The position numbers were made by a program, and so were the translations under genes. The notes below the pieces were generated by a model. The model was not told the origin of the DNA. It saw nothing but the letters and a program-made list of their open reading frames with translations, and made no database searches. A DNA stretch of 64,000 bases from Elysia chlorotica. Taxonomy: Eukaryota > Mollusca > Gastropoda > Plakobranchidae. The stretch lies in the NCBI GenBank assembly GCA_003991915.1, contig RQTK01000001.1, positions 845,737-909,736 on the forward strand. Reading direction: 5' to 3'. Position 1 is the first letter of the stretch, and each line of letters begins with the position of its first letter. This document shows positions 12,421-24,739 of this stretch, piece after piece.

Positions 12421-12463
<43 letters not shown>

Positions 12464-12533
12464 CGCTGTTGTTGTGCTGTTGTTGCTGCTGCTGCCGCTG
12501 TTGTTGTTGCTGTTGTTGTTGTGCTTTCGATTT
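12365..12533. repeat. GTT-linked repeat, copy 1, with (GTT)n
   Basis: A short anchor (ACAATCGTGTCTGTGG followed by an ATCTATCAG block, about 12370-12415) leads into (GTT)n at 12419-12533. A related anchor precedes the GTT array at 12929. Confidence 0.6.
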
Positions 12534-12608
12534 TGTTGTTGAGTTTTCGTTTTTGTTTTGTTTTTTGCTGTTTTTATTTATAGTTCTTATATATAAAGCG
12601 AGCATCGT

Positions 12609-12685
12609 TCTGTACAGAAAGACAGACAGACAGACAGACCGAGGCATACAGACAGACGGATAAGCAGATAGCGAAGAAATGCAGG

Positions 12686-12738
<53 letters not shown>
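12609..12738. repeat. (GACA)n and (GA)n arrays
   Basis: A short GACA array (about 12618-12640), a spacer, then a pure GA run of about 47 bases (12689-12735). Confidence 0.9.
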
Positions 12739-12739
<1 letters not shown>

Positions 12740-12884
12740 TAAGGCACTGCGATTTACATGAAGACAAACTGAATGAGTAATAGAGGCCGTATATATAAAT
12801 TTATATAAATGGTCATAACCATGGCAAAAAATCGCCATTTTCTATGGACAATAAAGTTTTATCATATCTTATCAGATCTTATCA

Positions 12885-13052
12885 ACGTGCGACAATCGTG
12901 TCTCTGGTTCATACTACAATTTATCAGCCCTGTTGTTGTTGTTGTCGTTGTTATTGTTGTTGTTGTTGTTTTTTTATTTTGTTTCTGCTGCTCCTCTTGT
13001 AGCTGTTAATCTTGATGTTGTTATTGGTGATGGTGGTGGTGGTGGTGGTAGT
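12885..13052. repeat. GTT-linked repeat, copy 2, with (GTT)n and (GGT)n
   Basis: The anchor GACAATCGTGTCTCTGGTT with an ATTTATCAG block (about 12889-12928) matches the one at about 12370-12415. It is followed by GTT units and, after a spacer, GGT units to 13052. Confidence 0.6.
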
Positions 13053-13054
13053 GT

Positions 13055-14285
13055 ATGCAGGTGTTTGTGGGTGGATGTAGATTTTTAGAGAGGAAGGGGC
13101 GTGTTCATATTTATTGCTGCCGTGAAATGTCTTTATTAGTGACAATAATTAATTTCGACCGTAAGAGACTGACAGGAAAAATTCAATTAATTTTCAAGCA
13201 AGCTCCGGGACCGTCTATTTCTTCTTCGTCTACTTTCCGTTTATTTAATTCGTTTTATACACCGGTTGTCGCGTCGTGCGTGAACATCTTTGGATTTTAT
13301 ATGTTTATTGTGCGTGATTTTCATGTTTAAAGAGAATAAATCCAAACACGTTCGTTGGATTTTAAAATATTGTTGTTATGGTAGGGCAATGCAGTTTAAA
13401 AGAAAAATGTATCACTCTCTTCTAACTGATATTTCACATGTTGTGTGTTTTTTTAGCAAAAATTTATGTAGACGTAAAGTTAAATTCAAAATCCGCCAAC
13501 TATATATCCTTTATTTGTCCTCACTTGATTTACCACACTTTTTAGTTTTTAGTCACAAATCGAGCCCACAGAGAGAGAAAAAAAAGAAGCTAGTGTGTTA
13601 ATTTTTTTTTTCTAATACTGAAGGAAAATGTTATTGAACGTCTGAAACAACTTTAGGAAGCTGTGCTGCTTTCTCTGTCTTTAAACAAGCATACCATGAC
13701 AAGTAGAGGAACGGATTGCACAAATTATTATCACTTTCCTGATGCACATCTATCTCCAAAGTACAAAACTCTCTTGAGGTGCTGCGCGGTGGGTGTTCAT
13801 CAGAATGTTCTAGAACATATTTTTGTACACGATTTATTTAATAAGATTGATTTAAAACCCATAAAGATACAATTTTGGTCATGTTCTTCTTAAATATAGG
13901 ATTGAAGCATTTGATAATCATTGATCAGATGCAAGAGATTATGTAAAACTATCTCATATACACTTTTCAGATCTAGTAAAACTTAAAATATTACACGATG
14001 CAAACAGGTGTGATCAACATCATTATAATGGGAAAATGAACTTTTCTGCAACACAATAACAGAGTCCTTGAAACTTAAAACTCTATCAGTTAAACCTAGA
14101 TCAACACATTTCGTTGAGTTTCAATGGCGTTGAAATTACCACATGTCATAGAAATAATGTAATTTTCTTTTCCAATCCATACAAAAGTAAAAAAAAAAAG
14201 ATTAATTATATAATACCTTAAAGAGTGAAGTAAAATAACGCTTGGTTAGGTTTTATACCCCCTAGCTTTCCCGAAGAATCATGTA
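13055..14285. other. AT-rich DNA, no gene recognised
   Basis: Plus-strand frames of 75-103 codons (13055-13330, 13290-13601, 13663-13893) are present. They are AT-driven, show no domain or signal, and lack convincing splice sites. They are not called as genes. Confidence 0.5.
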
Positions 14286-14289
14286 AGAT

Positions 14290-14360
14290 GATAACTTAGA
14301 TTCCAACCAAAAACCTCTTACTTGACAATCCAGAGCGCATTAAGCTATCTACCCACTCCC
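14290..14360 (-). mobile_element. tRNA-derived SINE head
   Basis: On the minus strand, TAGCTTAATGCG (box A-like, at 14336-14347) is followed about 39 bases later by GGTTGGAATCT (box B-like, at 14298-14308; consensus GGTTCGANNCC). Spacing and order fit an internal RNA polymerase III promoter. There is no full cloverleaf, so it is a SINE head rather than a tRNA gene. The body and tail are not delimited. Confidence 0.5.
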
Positions 14361-14928
14361 TCCTGCCTACACAGCTTTATAAGCACCCTTGCAGCATGAA
14401 AACACGGAATAAAAAAAAAAAATTTTTGTAGATTCTGTGAAAACACTTAAACACTTTCTTTGTATTCTATTATAACAGTTCCAAAAATATTAAAACGTTG
14501 TTCCAAATTCAAGATTGACAATTCCCGACATGCGCTTAAACTTTGAAGCTCCACCAGTGAAGGCCAGAAACGTGGGTGCAGCTAGCGATGTTCGACGGTA
14601 AGGAACTGATTAAAGTCACCTTTCATTAAGACTTTTCAACGATGGCACTTACCACCTTGTTATTAGAAAAACTTATTAAACCAAAGATTGAACAGAATGA
14701 AACAGCCTAACCACATCCTTCATGAAATAGAATCAATTTTATAGATAGGCATCATTCTGCACCTTGGAAAAAATTGAATTTGGCAAAGAAATAGTGGAAA
14801 ATACAGACATATAGAAGTACAGACACCCAACTCGGGAGTCTAAGACACTTGATTGATCAACATGTAGTAAAGGCAGCTGGGCTGATGCAACTCTTTGTGT
14901 GATGATTTTTATGAAAGTAAAGTTTTGA

Positions 14929-14955
14929 AGAAAAAAAAAAAGGGGGGGGGGGTCC
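14929..14955. repeat. Poly-A/poly-G tract
   Basis: A run of A is followed directly by about 11 G. The G-run may be unreliable in the assembly. Confidence 0.8.
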
Positions 14956-14959
14956 CTTT

Positions 14960-16190
14960 TCAACTGTGTTCATTGTTCACGTCTTCATAAAGCAATGAGG
15001 ATGCACTTGAATACCAAGCGAGAACGATGGGCTAACCAATTAGTTTCTGTTAAGAACGAGAGTCAGTTAGATTGAAGATTAAATTATAGGTGCAAAGAGA
15101 AGTATAAAGTGATGTAAAAGTCAAAGAAGATTAGAATAATTTTAAGAAGAACCCATTTAAAAGAGGAGTAAAATAAACTTCAAAGGCGAAGATTTTAAGT
15201 GCAGGGTAAAAATATATGGCATGATAAAATGAGAGATGAAGCCCCGTAGTTCGATAAGCCCTAGAGCATGTAGGATGATTGCACCTTGTTGAGTCTGCCG
15301 GGCATCCTTAGAATCAGTTGGCTGGAATAATCACCAGACTCTCTATCCTGCGCCAGGCACAGCTGCTTCGTGTTTTGTTGTTTCCTTCTCTATTTTTGAT
15401 TCAGCTTTAAATATTGACAAACATCCTATGCTTTTTAAACATATTTTCAACTAGTGTGGTGCGTCTTTGTAGGTTTTGTTTGTTTGGAAGACGCGGGAAT
15501 ACACATGTATATCGTTGACACGAATTAAAATCATTAAATTAAACATTATATTTTTGGGGATTATTTTCATATCAAAATTATTCTCAATGGTTATTGTTAA
15601 AATAGTTTCGCTCTCGTATATAATGTATGTTAATAAATGAATAATGAACTGCCAATCTTCTTCCTTCCAACCCAACCTTAAAGATAGTGGCTTGATTAGT
15701 TGACGATTTTTAAATGTCAAAGAGAATGTTGTTTTCAACACAGCCATTACATATTCCTCGTAAAGAAAATTTGTTGTCTTTGTCACCAATCTAGATCTAT
15801 GTTACATAATTAATGCGACACGGTTCTTTTTAAGTAATTTACGTCTGGTGGACTTTGTGTACTGTCTGAAGTGTCCATGGCATCATTCATCGTCTCATAT
15901 GAAAGGGAATGTAAAGAAAAATCCTAATCATCAATGGGTTTGAGATAGCGCTACACTTGCTAGGTTTCTTCAGCCGCTTCAAAAACTCCGCTGAGTCGGC
16001 TATTCCCAGTGGTATCTTTAACACCCCAGAGAGTTCAATGCTTTTAGTCCATCCAATTCCCCAACACCCTTAACTTGCTGAAAGTCATGTAATGGTCTTG
16101 GTGGCGTGAACACAAGTGAAGATCTAAGAAGAAAAACGAGGGTTACACGTTTAAAGAGACAGGTAGAGACAGACAGGCAGAAAAAGAGAT
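14960..16190. other. AT-rich DNA, no gene recognised
   Basis: The minus-strand frame at 15451-15789 (112 codons) is Ile/Asn/Thr-rich with no motif. A slightly GC-richer patch at 15240-15370 is unclassified. Confidence 0.5.
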
Positions 16191-16195
16191 ACGGT

Positions 16196-16256
16196 GAGAT
16201 TGGTAGATTAAGTGACAATAAGAAAAAGTGTAACGGTAAAAAGCTAAAGAAATGCA
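16196..16256. repeat. Microsatellite-linked repeat, copy 2
   Basis: Second copy of the sequence at 10407-10466. Here it is preceded by a short degenerate GACA stretch (about 16157-16185). Confidence 0.75.
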
Positions 16257-17187
16257 AATGGATAAAAAGACAGGCAGGGGTGGGGAAAACCAGTGAATGA
16301 GCTATGGGTATGGCGAAAGAATGTAAAATGAGGTTAAAATGACATCGGTAAAAAGAAGATAAGGAAATGGTGAAGAATATAAAGGTGCAAGTAAGAAAAA
16401 GACACAGAGAGGGAAAGAGAAAAAAAAGAGGTAGAATTCTTTTTTCTTATCCTAAAAGATGTATGCGGAGAATGGAAACTAAAGTTAATATGCATTTTAA
16501 AATCCCAAATGGAAACGAAAATTCGATTTATAATTATTACAAAAGAGAAGTTGATCCCTTAGGTAAAGAGTAAACAACTTTACTTTAATACTGGCTATCA
16601 TTTTTAAGAACTCATTTTCGAGAGTATTGTTAATAATCCGTATAATCGTTTCTTTAACCTTTAAGTTACGGAATTTTTTAAACTACTATTTTACTTGTTC
16701 CCTGACTTTTTTTCTGAGTAACTGTACGTCGACTACAAAAGTAGTCAATAAATGACGCCAGCGGTAGAGAAGCGGTATAGGGAAGATGGGCAACAATGCA
16801 AAGCATCGGTGTAATGACTTAAAGGTTAAATAATCAAATGGAAAAGAAATCTAATTCAATCGAGGGTTCTTGTTTCAAAGATAAAGGAAACCCCAAAACA
16901 CAGATCGATCACTGAATCTGCGCTCTGCTTTTTGCGCTTGTAAAATGTCAAGCCCGAGGTTCGGAGTTTTCACAACCAGCGGAAATAGCGCTCCTCCTTA
17001 TGTGTTTTTCGTCTTCTCGTTTTAAGCTGAGAAGCGTGACTTTCCTCACAGTACTGTCCTCACCATACATTCTATTTCTAGTGTCTCGTAAGCTTTGCGT
17101 GCATGGTTCTTTTCTCTGGCACGATTACGCTCAGCGAGCAATCTAGTCTTGTTATCTGTTGTGAACCCAGATAAATACAATCTAGGC

Positions 17188-17463
17188 CCCAGCGGATTTG
17201 GCGGTAGAACATTGGTCTCCCAATCGGAAGGTCGCTGGTTCGAAACTCATGATCGGCCACAAAATGTATTTGCCCGATGAAAAATTTTACTGGTTGGGTC
17301 GGTGTCAGTATAACGTGACTGGTTGAGTCAGGATTCCAGGTATCCCAGCACTGTTTCTATGGTAGCAGGTATAAATGTTAGTTGTGAGTCTTGGGGCCCA
17401 TCCACAATATAGCATAGGAAGAGCTGACGTTGGACGTTCAGTAACAACTCATCAACTCAACCC
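17188..17463 (+). mobile_element. SINE, near full length (family A)
   Basis: The tRNA-like head (about 17190-17250) contains GGCGGTAGAAC and the box B-like CTGGTTCGAAACTC. The body contains ACTGGTTGGGTCGGTGTCAG and GAGTCTTGGGGCCCATCC, and the tail has GACGTTGGACGTTC followed by AACTCATCAACTCAA. Order and orientation match the minus-strand copy at 51123-51388. Family A would be transcribed by RNA polymerase III and mobilised by a partner LINE. The small ORFs on both strands (17078-17280) are not genes. Confidence 0.85.
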
Positions 17464-17639
17464 ATCGGATTGAAAATAATTTAAAAAAAAACCGTTAGTC
17501 AAAATTGGGGGAAAACAGCAGCTAGCCTGACAAAGGTGATATAAGATAGATCTAGTCTTGAAAGATGGAAACGAGAAACAAAATAGTTTTGTTTGATTAG
17601 GGATACGATCTCTCTGATTTTAAAATTATTTTAGCCCAG

Positions 17640-18070
17640 AGCTGAGGACATGGGTTGGCTCTTCAGTTGAGTCAAGGATCACTAGAGTTGCACGGAAACG
17701 ACATAACTGCAATCATGGAGCACGATGGCATATAGGCAAGACCACTCCCAAACCGAAATAGTTTAATAATAGCTAATAATTGAATGACATCTGGCACATG
17801 GTGCCACCACAGATCAGCTTCATCATTGGATCAGTCTACGATCTACTGCCCTTCAACGCAATCCTGGCGCGGTGGGGAAAGGAAGATGACTCCACTTGTC
17901 TCCTATGCTAAGGCAGACAGACCCCAAGCATGTCTCGAGCTCCTGCAAAACCGCACACTCACAGAGAAGATAATTATATATGGAGAGATAATAGAGTCCT
18001 TCAGACAATTGCCACACTTATAGACGCGGCTGAAGGAGAGACCAAGATGAAGGTGTGGGTTCGAATTCTG
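17640..18070 (+). pseudogene. LINE ORF C-terminal remnant
   Basis: One frame reads QISFIIGSVYDLLPFNAI and then ARWGKEDDSTCLLC (about 17817-17908). After a frameshift come blocks resembling SSCKTALTE (about 17936-17965) and WRDNRVLQTIATLIDAAE (about 17980-18035). This is the C-terminal zinc-binding region (CxxC, later H and C) of non-LTR retrotransposon proteins often labelled R2-like in mollusc and cnidarian genomes; the clade name is from memory and uncertain. Stops and frameshifts make it non-functional. The overlapping 79-codon ORF is a shadow. Confidence 0.7.
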
Positions 18071-19883
18071 TGGCTTCTAAAAAACAAGAAAAAATAGCAG
18101 AGACATCTGGGAGACATGACCTGGGTATGGCCCGACCCTCTTAGAGTGTCAAAAGTTGAGGGCCGAAAAACCTGCAATAAATGGGAGGGTGGATTCTTCT
18201 CTGAAGACTCTCTGTTATCTAGCAGCTTCCCGATGAGTTTCTAACAATCAATGCCTAACACTGTCTCCATCCCGTAAGCTGATCGGTCCGGCGGAGTGTC
18301 ATGACGAAACACACATCTATTATTGCTGATACGTCTTGATCTCGATCATTCGTTTGATCCATGGCAGTGATTAGTTGTTTTATGTTGTTTGTTTGTTTGT
18401 TTGTTGTTGTCATTTTTTTGGGGGGAGGGGGGTATTTTTGTTTCTTTGATTTTGTTGAGTTGTTTTTTTAGCTGTGTGCTATAATATAGGACATGCAAAA
18501 AAGGACAACAAAGCACACTACTTTGGTTGTGTCAAATCAGCTTGTTCCAATAATTTATAGTGTAATTGTCAGGGGGAAAAAACAGACGTCCTCTCTAACG
18601 AAAGACTCCTTACAACAAGTTAACAGGACACTGTGTGCTCTTGCTTATTTGTTTGTTTTGTTGTTGTTTTGGGGTTTTTTTCTTAATTAGTGTTATGGCA
18701 ACGTCCACCAACTACGATAATTTAGTTATTTCATGACAGCAGCTATTGAGATTTATTTGAAATCGCCGCCAAGATAGCACGGAAATAACCTATCGTGAAA
18801 GGCATCGATTAGAGTCGGTTTTTCTTAAGTAAAGATGTATCATTGAAGTGCGATGAAAAGCTTTATTAGTTCACAGTTCGACATGCACGAAATGCGGGAG
18901 GGGAGGTTCCAAAATGCACGATACAGTACGTGTTTATATACAGAATGTGCTCAAGTATGTCACTGAAGGACAGTGTTCTCCTATGCATGCAATTTTAACA
19001 ACTTAACATCCTTGGTATTTGATACAATAGTTAGTTTTGTTCTTTGAACATATTGCAACTCTACTACCAGTTTCATTAACAAGTGTGATTTACTCTTGTT
19101 GTCTGCATACGAAACACGATCATGTTATGATTCTTCCAGAAACTTAGAGCACAAACATGCTCATAACCATGTACCACAATTAAGATCTTTAAATTAATCA
19201 CCAGCCTGTCAAGTAGTACAAAGAAAGAAGGACCAGTGGGTTTATTTTATGTAGGTAGATTTGAAAGAGTAAACCCTTAAAACCAGATCGATTTTTACCA
19301 TTTTAACTCTGCTGTTATTAATTTGTTATCTTGAACCCTTAACTTAAACTGACATTAATAGATAGAATAGCTAAATTTTTTAAAGGTAATCACATATCTG
19401 TACTAACAGAGATAGTAAAAATCACAAAAAATGTATTTATTTAATTCATGAAAGAGCTAAACTGAAAATAGTATTTGTTGCATAATTTTTATTAACGTCT
19501 CATAAGTTATACATAATACCTAACGACAAGAATCATTATATTTTCTGGATAATGCCCTTTGAAGCGTATTATCTTTGAAGTTTACGGAAATAGGGATTCT
19601 TTACGTGAATACAGCAAAGAGCTTTTTGGTCTTACAATCATTCTATCAGTACATCAATGAGGAGTTAAGTTAAAAGTCTTTTTGACAAGGGTTTTTGCGT
19701 GGGTGGATCAAGGCTTTGATTGGAAGAAAGTACGTATATATTACGTGAATAAGTCCCGGCTCAATGTCTTGTGTCCAGTTCTAATGAACAGGATATCGGA
19801 AAGGAAGGGTTCTTTTTTCTGCTTATTTCTTCTTNGCATAATTTTAGAATTGTATCTCTTTTCTCCTTATTTCTTCTCTTTTT
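18071..19883. other. AT-rich DNA, no gene recognised
   Basis: The first 200 bases may be LINE 3' sequence. The rest is AT-rich with T/G-rich low-complexity patches (18370-18470, 18640-18690) and one undetermined base at 19835. No gene is seen. Confidence 0.5.
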
Positions 19884-19941
19884 AACAATGAAATAAATCT
19901 GCTAAGAATTATAACAATGAAATAAATCTGCTAAGAAATAT
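19884..19941. repeat. 29-bp tandem duplication
   Basis: The unit AACAATGAAATAAATCTGCT plus 9 bases occurs twice (19884-19912, 19913-19941). Confidence 0.9.
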
Positions 19942-20074
19942 AGTTATTTACGATCCATACCATTTTCCTTTTTTTTAATGTTTTTTTTTCTTTATCTTTC
20001 CTCCCTTTCAATGTATTTTTTTTATCATCATTTAGCTTGAAAAGTAAAAATTAAAAACAATCATAATGGGGAAC

Positions 20075-20145
20075 TTTTCCCAAGATAGATTGTTTTGAAC
20101 CAAACAATTTTTCCCGTGATAGATTGTTTCGAATGAAACAAATTG
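20075..20145. repeat. 34-bp imperfect tandem duplication
   Basis: Two consecutive units share TTTTCCC, then GATAGATTGTTT and AAACAA, with a few substitutions. Confidence 0.7.
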
Positions 20146-20390
20146 CATCGTTTTATTACTTTGTACTTAGGTGCAGTACGGCTTTGCAAGTTTTAAAGAC
20201 CCCTATGGGAAAAAAGCTCTAGGGAGAATTGACAATTTAATAGACCCTAAGCTTTGGGCAATCGTCTCTTTTCTCGCGGTACCTTGTGGGTTTTTTTTAT
20301 TAAAGATCTAGATCTACCAGAGGCGGATCTAAAGTTTAGACTCAGTTCAGCGTCTTTCTGATTGTTTTAAGTCCAAGTTATTCTTCCTCT

Positions 20391-20489
20391 ACTCTCTCTC
20401 TCTCTCTCTCTCNNNNNNNNNNNNNNNNNNNNNNNNNNNNNNNNNNNNNNNNNNNNNNNNNNNNNNNNNNNNNNNNNNNNNNNNNNNNN

Positions 20490-20537
<48 letters not shown>

Positions 20538-20675
20538 TCTCTCTCTCCTCCTACTGAAATAACATATCTTGCTCTATCATTGCTGTCTGACTGTCTCTCT
20601 CTGTCTCTCTGTCTGTCTCTGTCTCTCTCCCTCTCTCTCCTTCTATCTGTCTATCTACCTCTCTCGCTCGCTATT
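20391..20675. repeat. (TC)n array containing an assembly gap
   Basis: TC units flank 77 undetermined bases (20413-20489), then more TC and mixed TCTG/CTAT repeats to about 20675. The true length is unknown. Confidence 0.95.
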
Positions 20676-21082
20676 TCGCATATCTCTTTTCAAGTCCCCT
20701 CATATCTTTCTTCCCTTTAAAAGCATGACGAGTTTTCTGTCCTTGTTTATTTTTTTTTCATTAAATGCGGCTTGAATTCTTTGTTACACAGAATTGCGCA
20801 ATTCTGAAGTATGCCTAGTGTTGTAACAAAGTAAAGCCATCTTTATCTCATGTTTGCACTATTTGAACTTAAACACATGGGTGAGACAGTAACCTGTAAT
20901 CTGGGGATTTGATTACAATATGTATGATCCGAATCTCTGAGTACACGTCAAGTCTTTAATTCCTGCGTCTTTTGATTCATATTTTCCCTTCGATCTCTCT
21001 CGCTCTGTTTCTCTACCCCTCTCACATTTCCATATTTATCTCCCAAGCCCCTTTATCTTTTCTTCCCTCTCTATCTCTTTCA

Positions 21083-21085
<3 letters not shown>

Positions 21086-21120
<35 letters not shown>

Positions 21121-21150
21121 TCTCTCTTTTTCTCTCTTTTTCTCTTCTTG
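21086..21150. repeat. (TC)n array
   Basis: TC dinucleotide repeat with T-rich interruptions. Confidence 0.9.
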
Positions 21151-21429
21151 TTGTGTTTCTCTGCCATTTGCTCCATTTTTTCAGTAGCTATCATCCATAT
21201 ATAAAAAGTAAACTCTCTTTTTAATCCCCTACAGGCAAAATTATAACTGCTTTAAGAATATTTCAAAATTCTTACAAAAGTAATAATGGCATCTCCATCT
21301 AGTTTTCTCGATATTTGAACTTTAACACAAATGTACTCACACACTGGCACAAATACGAAATGAAATTGTTTAATTTATTAAACTAGTTAGTACTAAATGT
21401 TATGAACGATCAAAATACAAGATTAAAAC

Positions 21430-21735
21430 CTTAACTTGTCTTAGCATTTCGACACCGCTACCCACCCTAACCCCCTTGTCTCCCTGTATCTATGTGTGCC
21501 AGTGTTCCAGAGTTCCCAGGAACTGGTCCTGCCTCTCAGCGGCTGTCCCATGGCCCCGACTCGTGTAAGTCTCTCAGGGATGGTGATAGTGACAGTCTTT
21601 AAGCCTTCTAATCTCCTCACAATGATACCAGGCCTGTTAAACTGGGAACAAAAAGCACCTTCTAACCGGGGCACGTTATCTTCTATTAGCCAGACTCTAG
21701 AGGATGCGGCTTGTAGAATTATAAAACAAAAACAA
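21430..21735. other. GC-richer block with ORFs on both strands
   Basis: A compact GC-richer block in AT-rich DNA. The minus strand is open for 77 codons (21441-21674) and reads GLKTVTITIPERLTRVGAMG in its middle; the plus strand is open for 91 codons. No family is recognised, and the segment lacks a clear splice acceptor/donor pair. A transposable-element fragment is the likeliest explanation, but a host exon cannot be excluded. Confidence 0.3.
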
Positions 21736-23555
21736 ACAAAAAAACACGAAAGTCAAAACCGCATTACTTAGGAACTAAATGATGGAAGGGAGAAATAAAA
21801 TACTAAAATCTTTTTCTTTTAGAACTCGAAAACTATCAGCTTAGACGAAGAATTACTCATTTAAGGTAGGAAGCTGAGTTTTATAGCGTTTGGCCATGTG
21901 ATAATCTACGACACAAAATGTGAATTTTAAGAGTGGGCGATGAGTTTAAAGAACAAAAATGCTTAATGATTAAAAAATGCCAACTACTTATGTGATTAGT
22001 GAAAAGGAATGTGAATGAATTTAAGCCGAAATATGGGTTCCTGCTGAAAAAATAAGGCAAAAGGGAACAGTGGATGAATGTCGTTAATTCGTGTCAATTA
22101 TTTCCTCCCACATAATATATTACATTCTTTAGTGGAATAAATGTTCTCCTACAGCTTAACTCACGAATAGATTAAAATAGTATGTACACAATTTTATCAT
22201 TGGATCAGAGGATACCATCATTCCTAATTAACAATCAGATGTTGAAAGTAAAAGCATAGTTTAAAAATACCTCTTTAATTTAGCATCACTCTGGACAGAA
22301 AAATAATCATCGTTCATTTTGGAAATGCGTAGGGATTATCAAGATTAACATTGCCATTGAATGCTGTAACCATAAGAACTTTATCATTATTTGTTTTAAG
22401 TAGAGCAAAGCGTGGTGAATTATTATGTATAAAATTTTGCTTTGCTAAATAATATGGAGCATTTTTGTTCTCTAAGTGTTGTTTTTATTATTTCTGGGAG
22501 CAAGGTTAACGTTCTATGAAATATTTGTTAGTGCAACTAAACAGCTCTGTGTGCATGAAATAAAATTGGTCCGAACAATCGCCTTGTTATGCTATGCTTT
22601 AACCAGAAAATCACATAAGCTAATGTTTGAGTGCATCCCTTCAGGTTCGGGTTAATCAAAGATTTTTCGAAAAATAAATGAGAACAAGCTTATCCTCAAT
22701 AACTCTAGAGACATAAAAATATTCGTTGTTGCATTTAGACTGAATAACACCTTCAGCTAAAATGCAAAACTAAATAATGCCAGTTTTCCTTATGGCAGTT
22801 GCAGTTTAGGTCAAATCGTATTTTTATGGTATTTACTTGCCACAGTTTAATTCATAATGAATTATTCAACCCAGGTGTTGTCAAGATGCGATACTTTCTA
22901 TACCTTTAAGCTTACGTTTTAAGCCTTATCATGTTGGCGTTGTTAAAATACACTAAAAACCAAAGTGACTGTATCGCAATTATTCTGGATGTTCATTGTT
23001 TAAGTCTAAGTCTACGAAACCAGCATGAGATATGTAAACGAAATAAAAGAGGGAAAAATAAAAATTATGATGATTTAAGGAGACACTGTATTGGAGCATG
23101 TTGTATATCATTCATGGTCCTTTTTTAGTTACATTTATGATGCCTAATAATGAATATTAACTGAGAGACAACGGATAATTCTAAAATATGGTTTAATTTA
23201 AAAGGATTGTCTCATCGGATGAAGAGGACAAGAGATGTGAGGTTTAGCAGATGAATTCTACAGAATTATATCATGATCAATAATATTAGTTTGAAGTAAA
23301 AAGCAGTGAAGTTCCATCACCCAAGCAAAAGACAGATAAACGGAGTAAATAAATCAAGGAAAATGCGCGATATCAAATAACCTTTTTTAAACTAAAAATG
23401 TTAGAAATTATTATTTGGTTTGTATAAGGCCTAGTTCGAAATTAAGATACATGACACCTTTTTCTCTGGCTGAAAACTAGATCAGTTGAGTTATTAAGAG
23501 AATTGATCTCACAATAGCTCCTGCACAATTCAAGATATGGAATCTGGGATCTGGG
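21736..23555. other. AT-rich DNA, no gene recognised
   Basis: Nearly 2 kb without repeats, long ORFs or mobile-element motifs. Confidence 0.6.
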
Positions 23556-23557
23556 GT

Positions 23558-23735
23558 CAGAGAGAGAGAGAGAGAGTACACATGGAGACAGAGAGAGAGA
23601 GACAAACAGACAGACAGACAGACAAACAGACAAAGATAGAGATAGAGATAGAGAGACAGACTGACAGACACACACACATACAGACCAGAGTCAGACAGAC
23701 AAAAAAGGGGACAAAAAAGAGAGAGGGGTGGGACA
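23558..23735. repeat. GA/GACA/GATA-rich array
   Basis: Imperfect purine-rich array with GA, GACA, GATA and CACA units. Confidence 0.9.
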
Positions 23736-24115
23736 TACAGAGTAAGAACAGTTTAATTACAAAGATTACAGATGTAGGCTATTGTCTTTGCAAGTTTTCA
23801 CCCAAAACATCTAAAAACACTGCTTTTAACTAAAAAGTTCCAATCCTTTTAAAACTCAAAACTCATATGTTGGTGATGGTATCCTAGATTCCGCAATAAT
23901 GTTTTAAAATAATGTTTCACATTACAGTGTATACACATCTACTGATTTAGACCCAGCGCAAACATTTTAAACCATAATGTTTATAAACTCAAGTATGGGT
24001 ATTTTATCTCAGTTTCAATCAAAGTGTTCCCGTTGAAAAGACTGATTCTGAATTTAATCAAAGTTTAATTTTTATCCCAACAGCACAGGTTTTCAAATGA
24101 ATATCACCTTTCAAC

Positions 24116-24275
24116 GTTGTTTTTGTTTGTTGTTGTTGTTTTTTTGTTATGTTTTTTTCGTCAGCTATTTTTGCGGTGTTCGATTATACTCAAGACAGTT
24201 TTTTGTTGTTTGTTTGTTGTTGATTTTTTGTGTTGTTGTATTTTTTGTATTGTTTTTTTTTTGGATTTTTTTTTA
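24116..24275. repeat. T/G-rich low-complexity tract with short (GTT)n
   Basis: Poly-T runs mixed with GTT units. The Phe/Val/Leu-rich ORFs are artefacts. Confidence 0.8.
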
Positions 24276-24329
24276 TTACATGTAGTTTTGCGCCTTCAAA
24301 GTGTCTATAAAATCAGCGCTATGTGAGAC

Positions 24330-24480
24330 GATGTTGAGTTTACATCACGTACAAACAAGTGCCTTTGATCCAACAACAGTGATGACTCCCAATGCAGATG
24401 GTGGCTGAGACAGGCCGAGAGCACGTTTGGAGACAGGGGAGATCACTCTAAACCCAACTTGGCCCAGCTGAGGTAGAGGA
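24330..24480. other. GC-richer block, unclassified
   Basis: A small GC-richer patch. The minus-strand frame reads GFRVISPVSKRALGLSQPPS, part of an 87-codon ORF whose remainder is AT-rich. No family is recognised; it may be a transposable-element fragment. Confidence 0.25.
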
Positions 24481-24660
24481 CTACTTGGAGAAACAAGACA
24501 TACACTGGAGTCTAAACAATAATACACTTCGTTAATACATTTATGATTTTGGTTACTTTTGAATTTGAAATCTAGTGAACATGCAAGGGGTAGTAAGCTA
24601 GAATCCAATGTTCAAATCTAATTATAAATATCAAAATTTTGTGGACACCAATTTCCGCTT

Positions 24661-24739
24661 GGGCTTTCAAAAAAAGGAAATTAATACGAAATAGGCGAAT
24701 GGGCTTTCAAAAAATGAAATTAATACGAAATAGGCGAAG
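24661..24739. repeat. 40-bp tandem duplication
   Basis: GGGCTTTCAAAAAA followed by AAATTAATACGAAATAGGCG occurs twice at a 40-base period. Confidence 0.9.

Noticed and set aside
13055-13601. Two overlapping plus-strand ORFs of 91 and 103 codons
   Set aside because: AT-driven composition, no domains, no splice signals.
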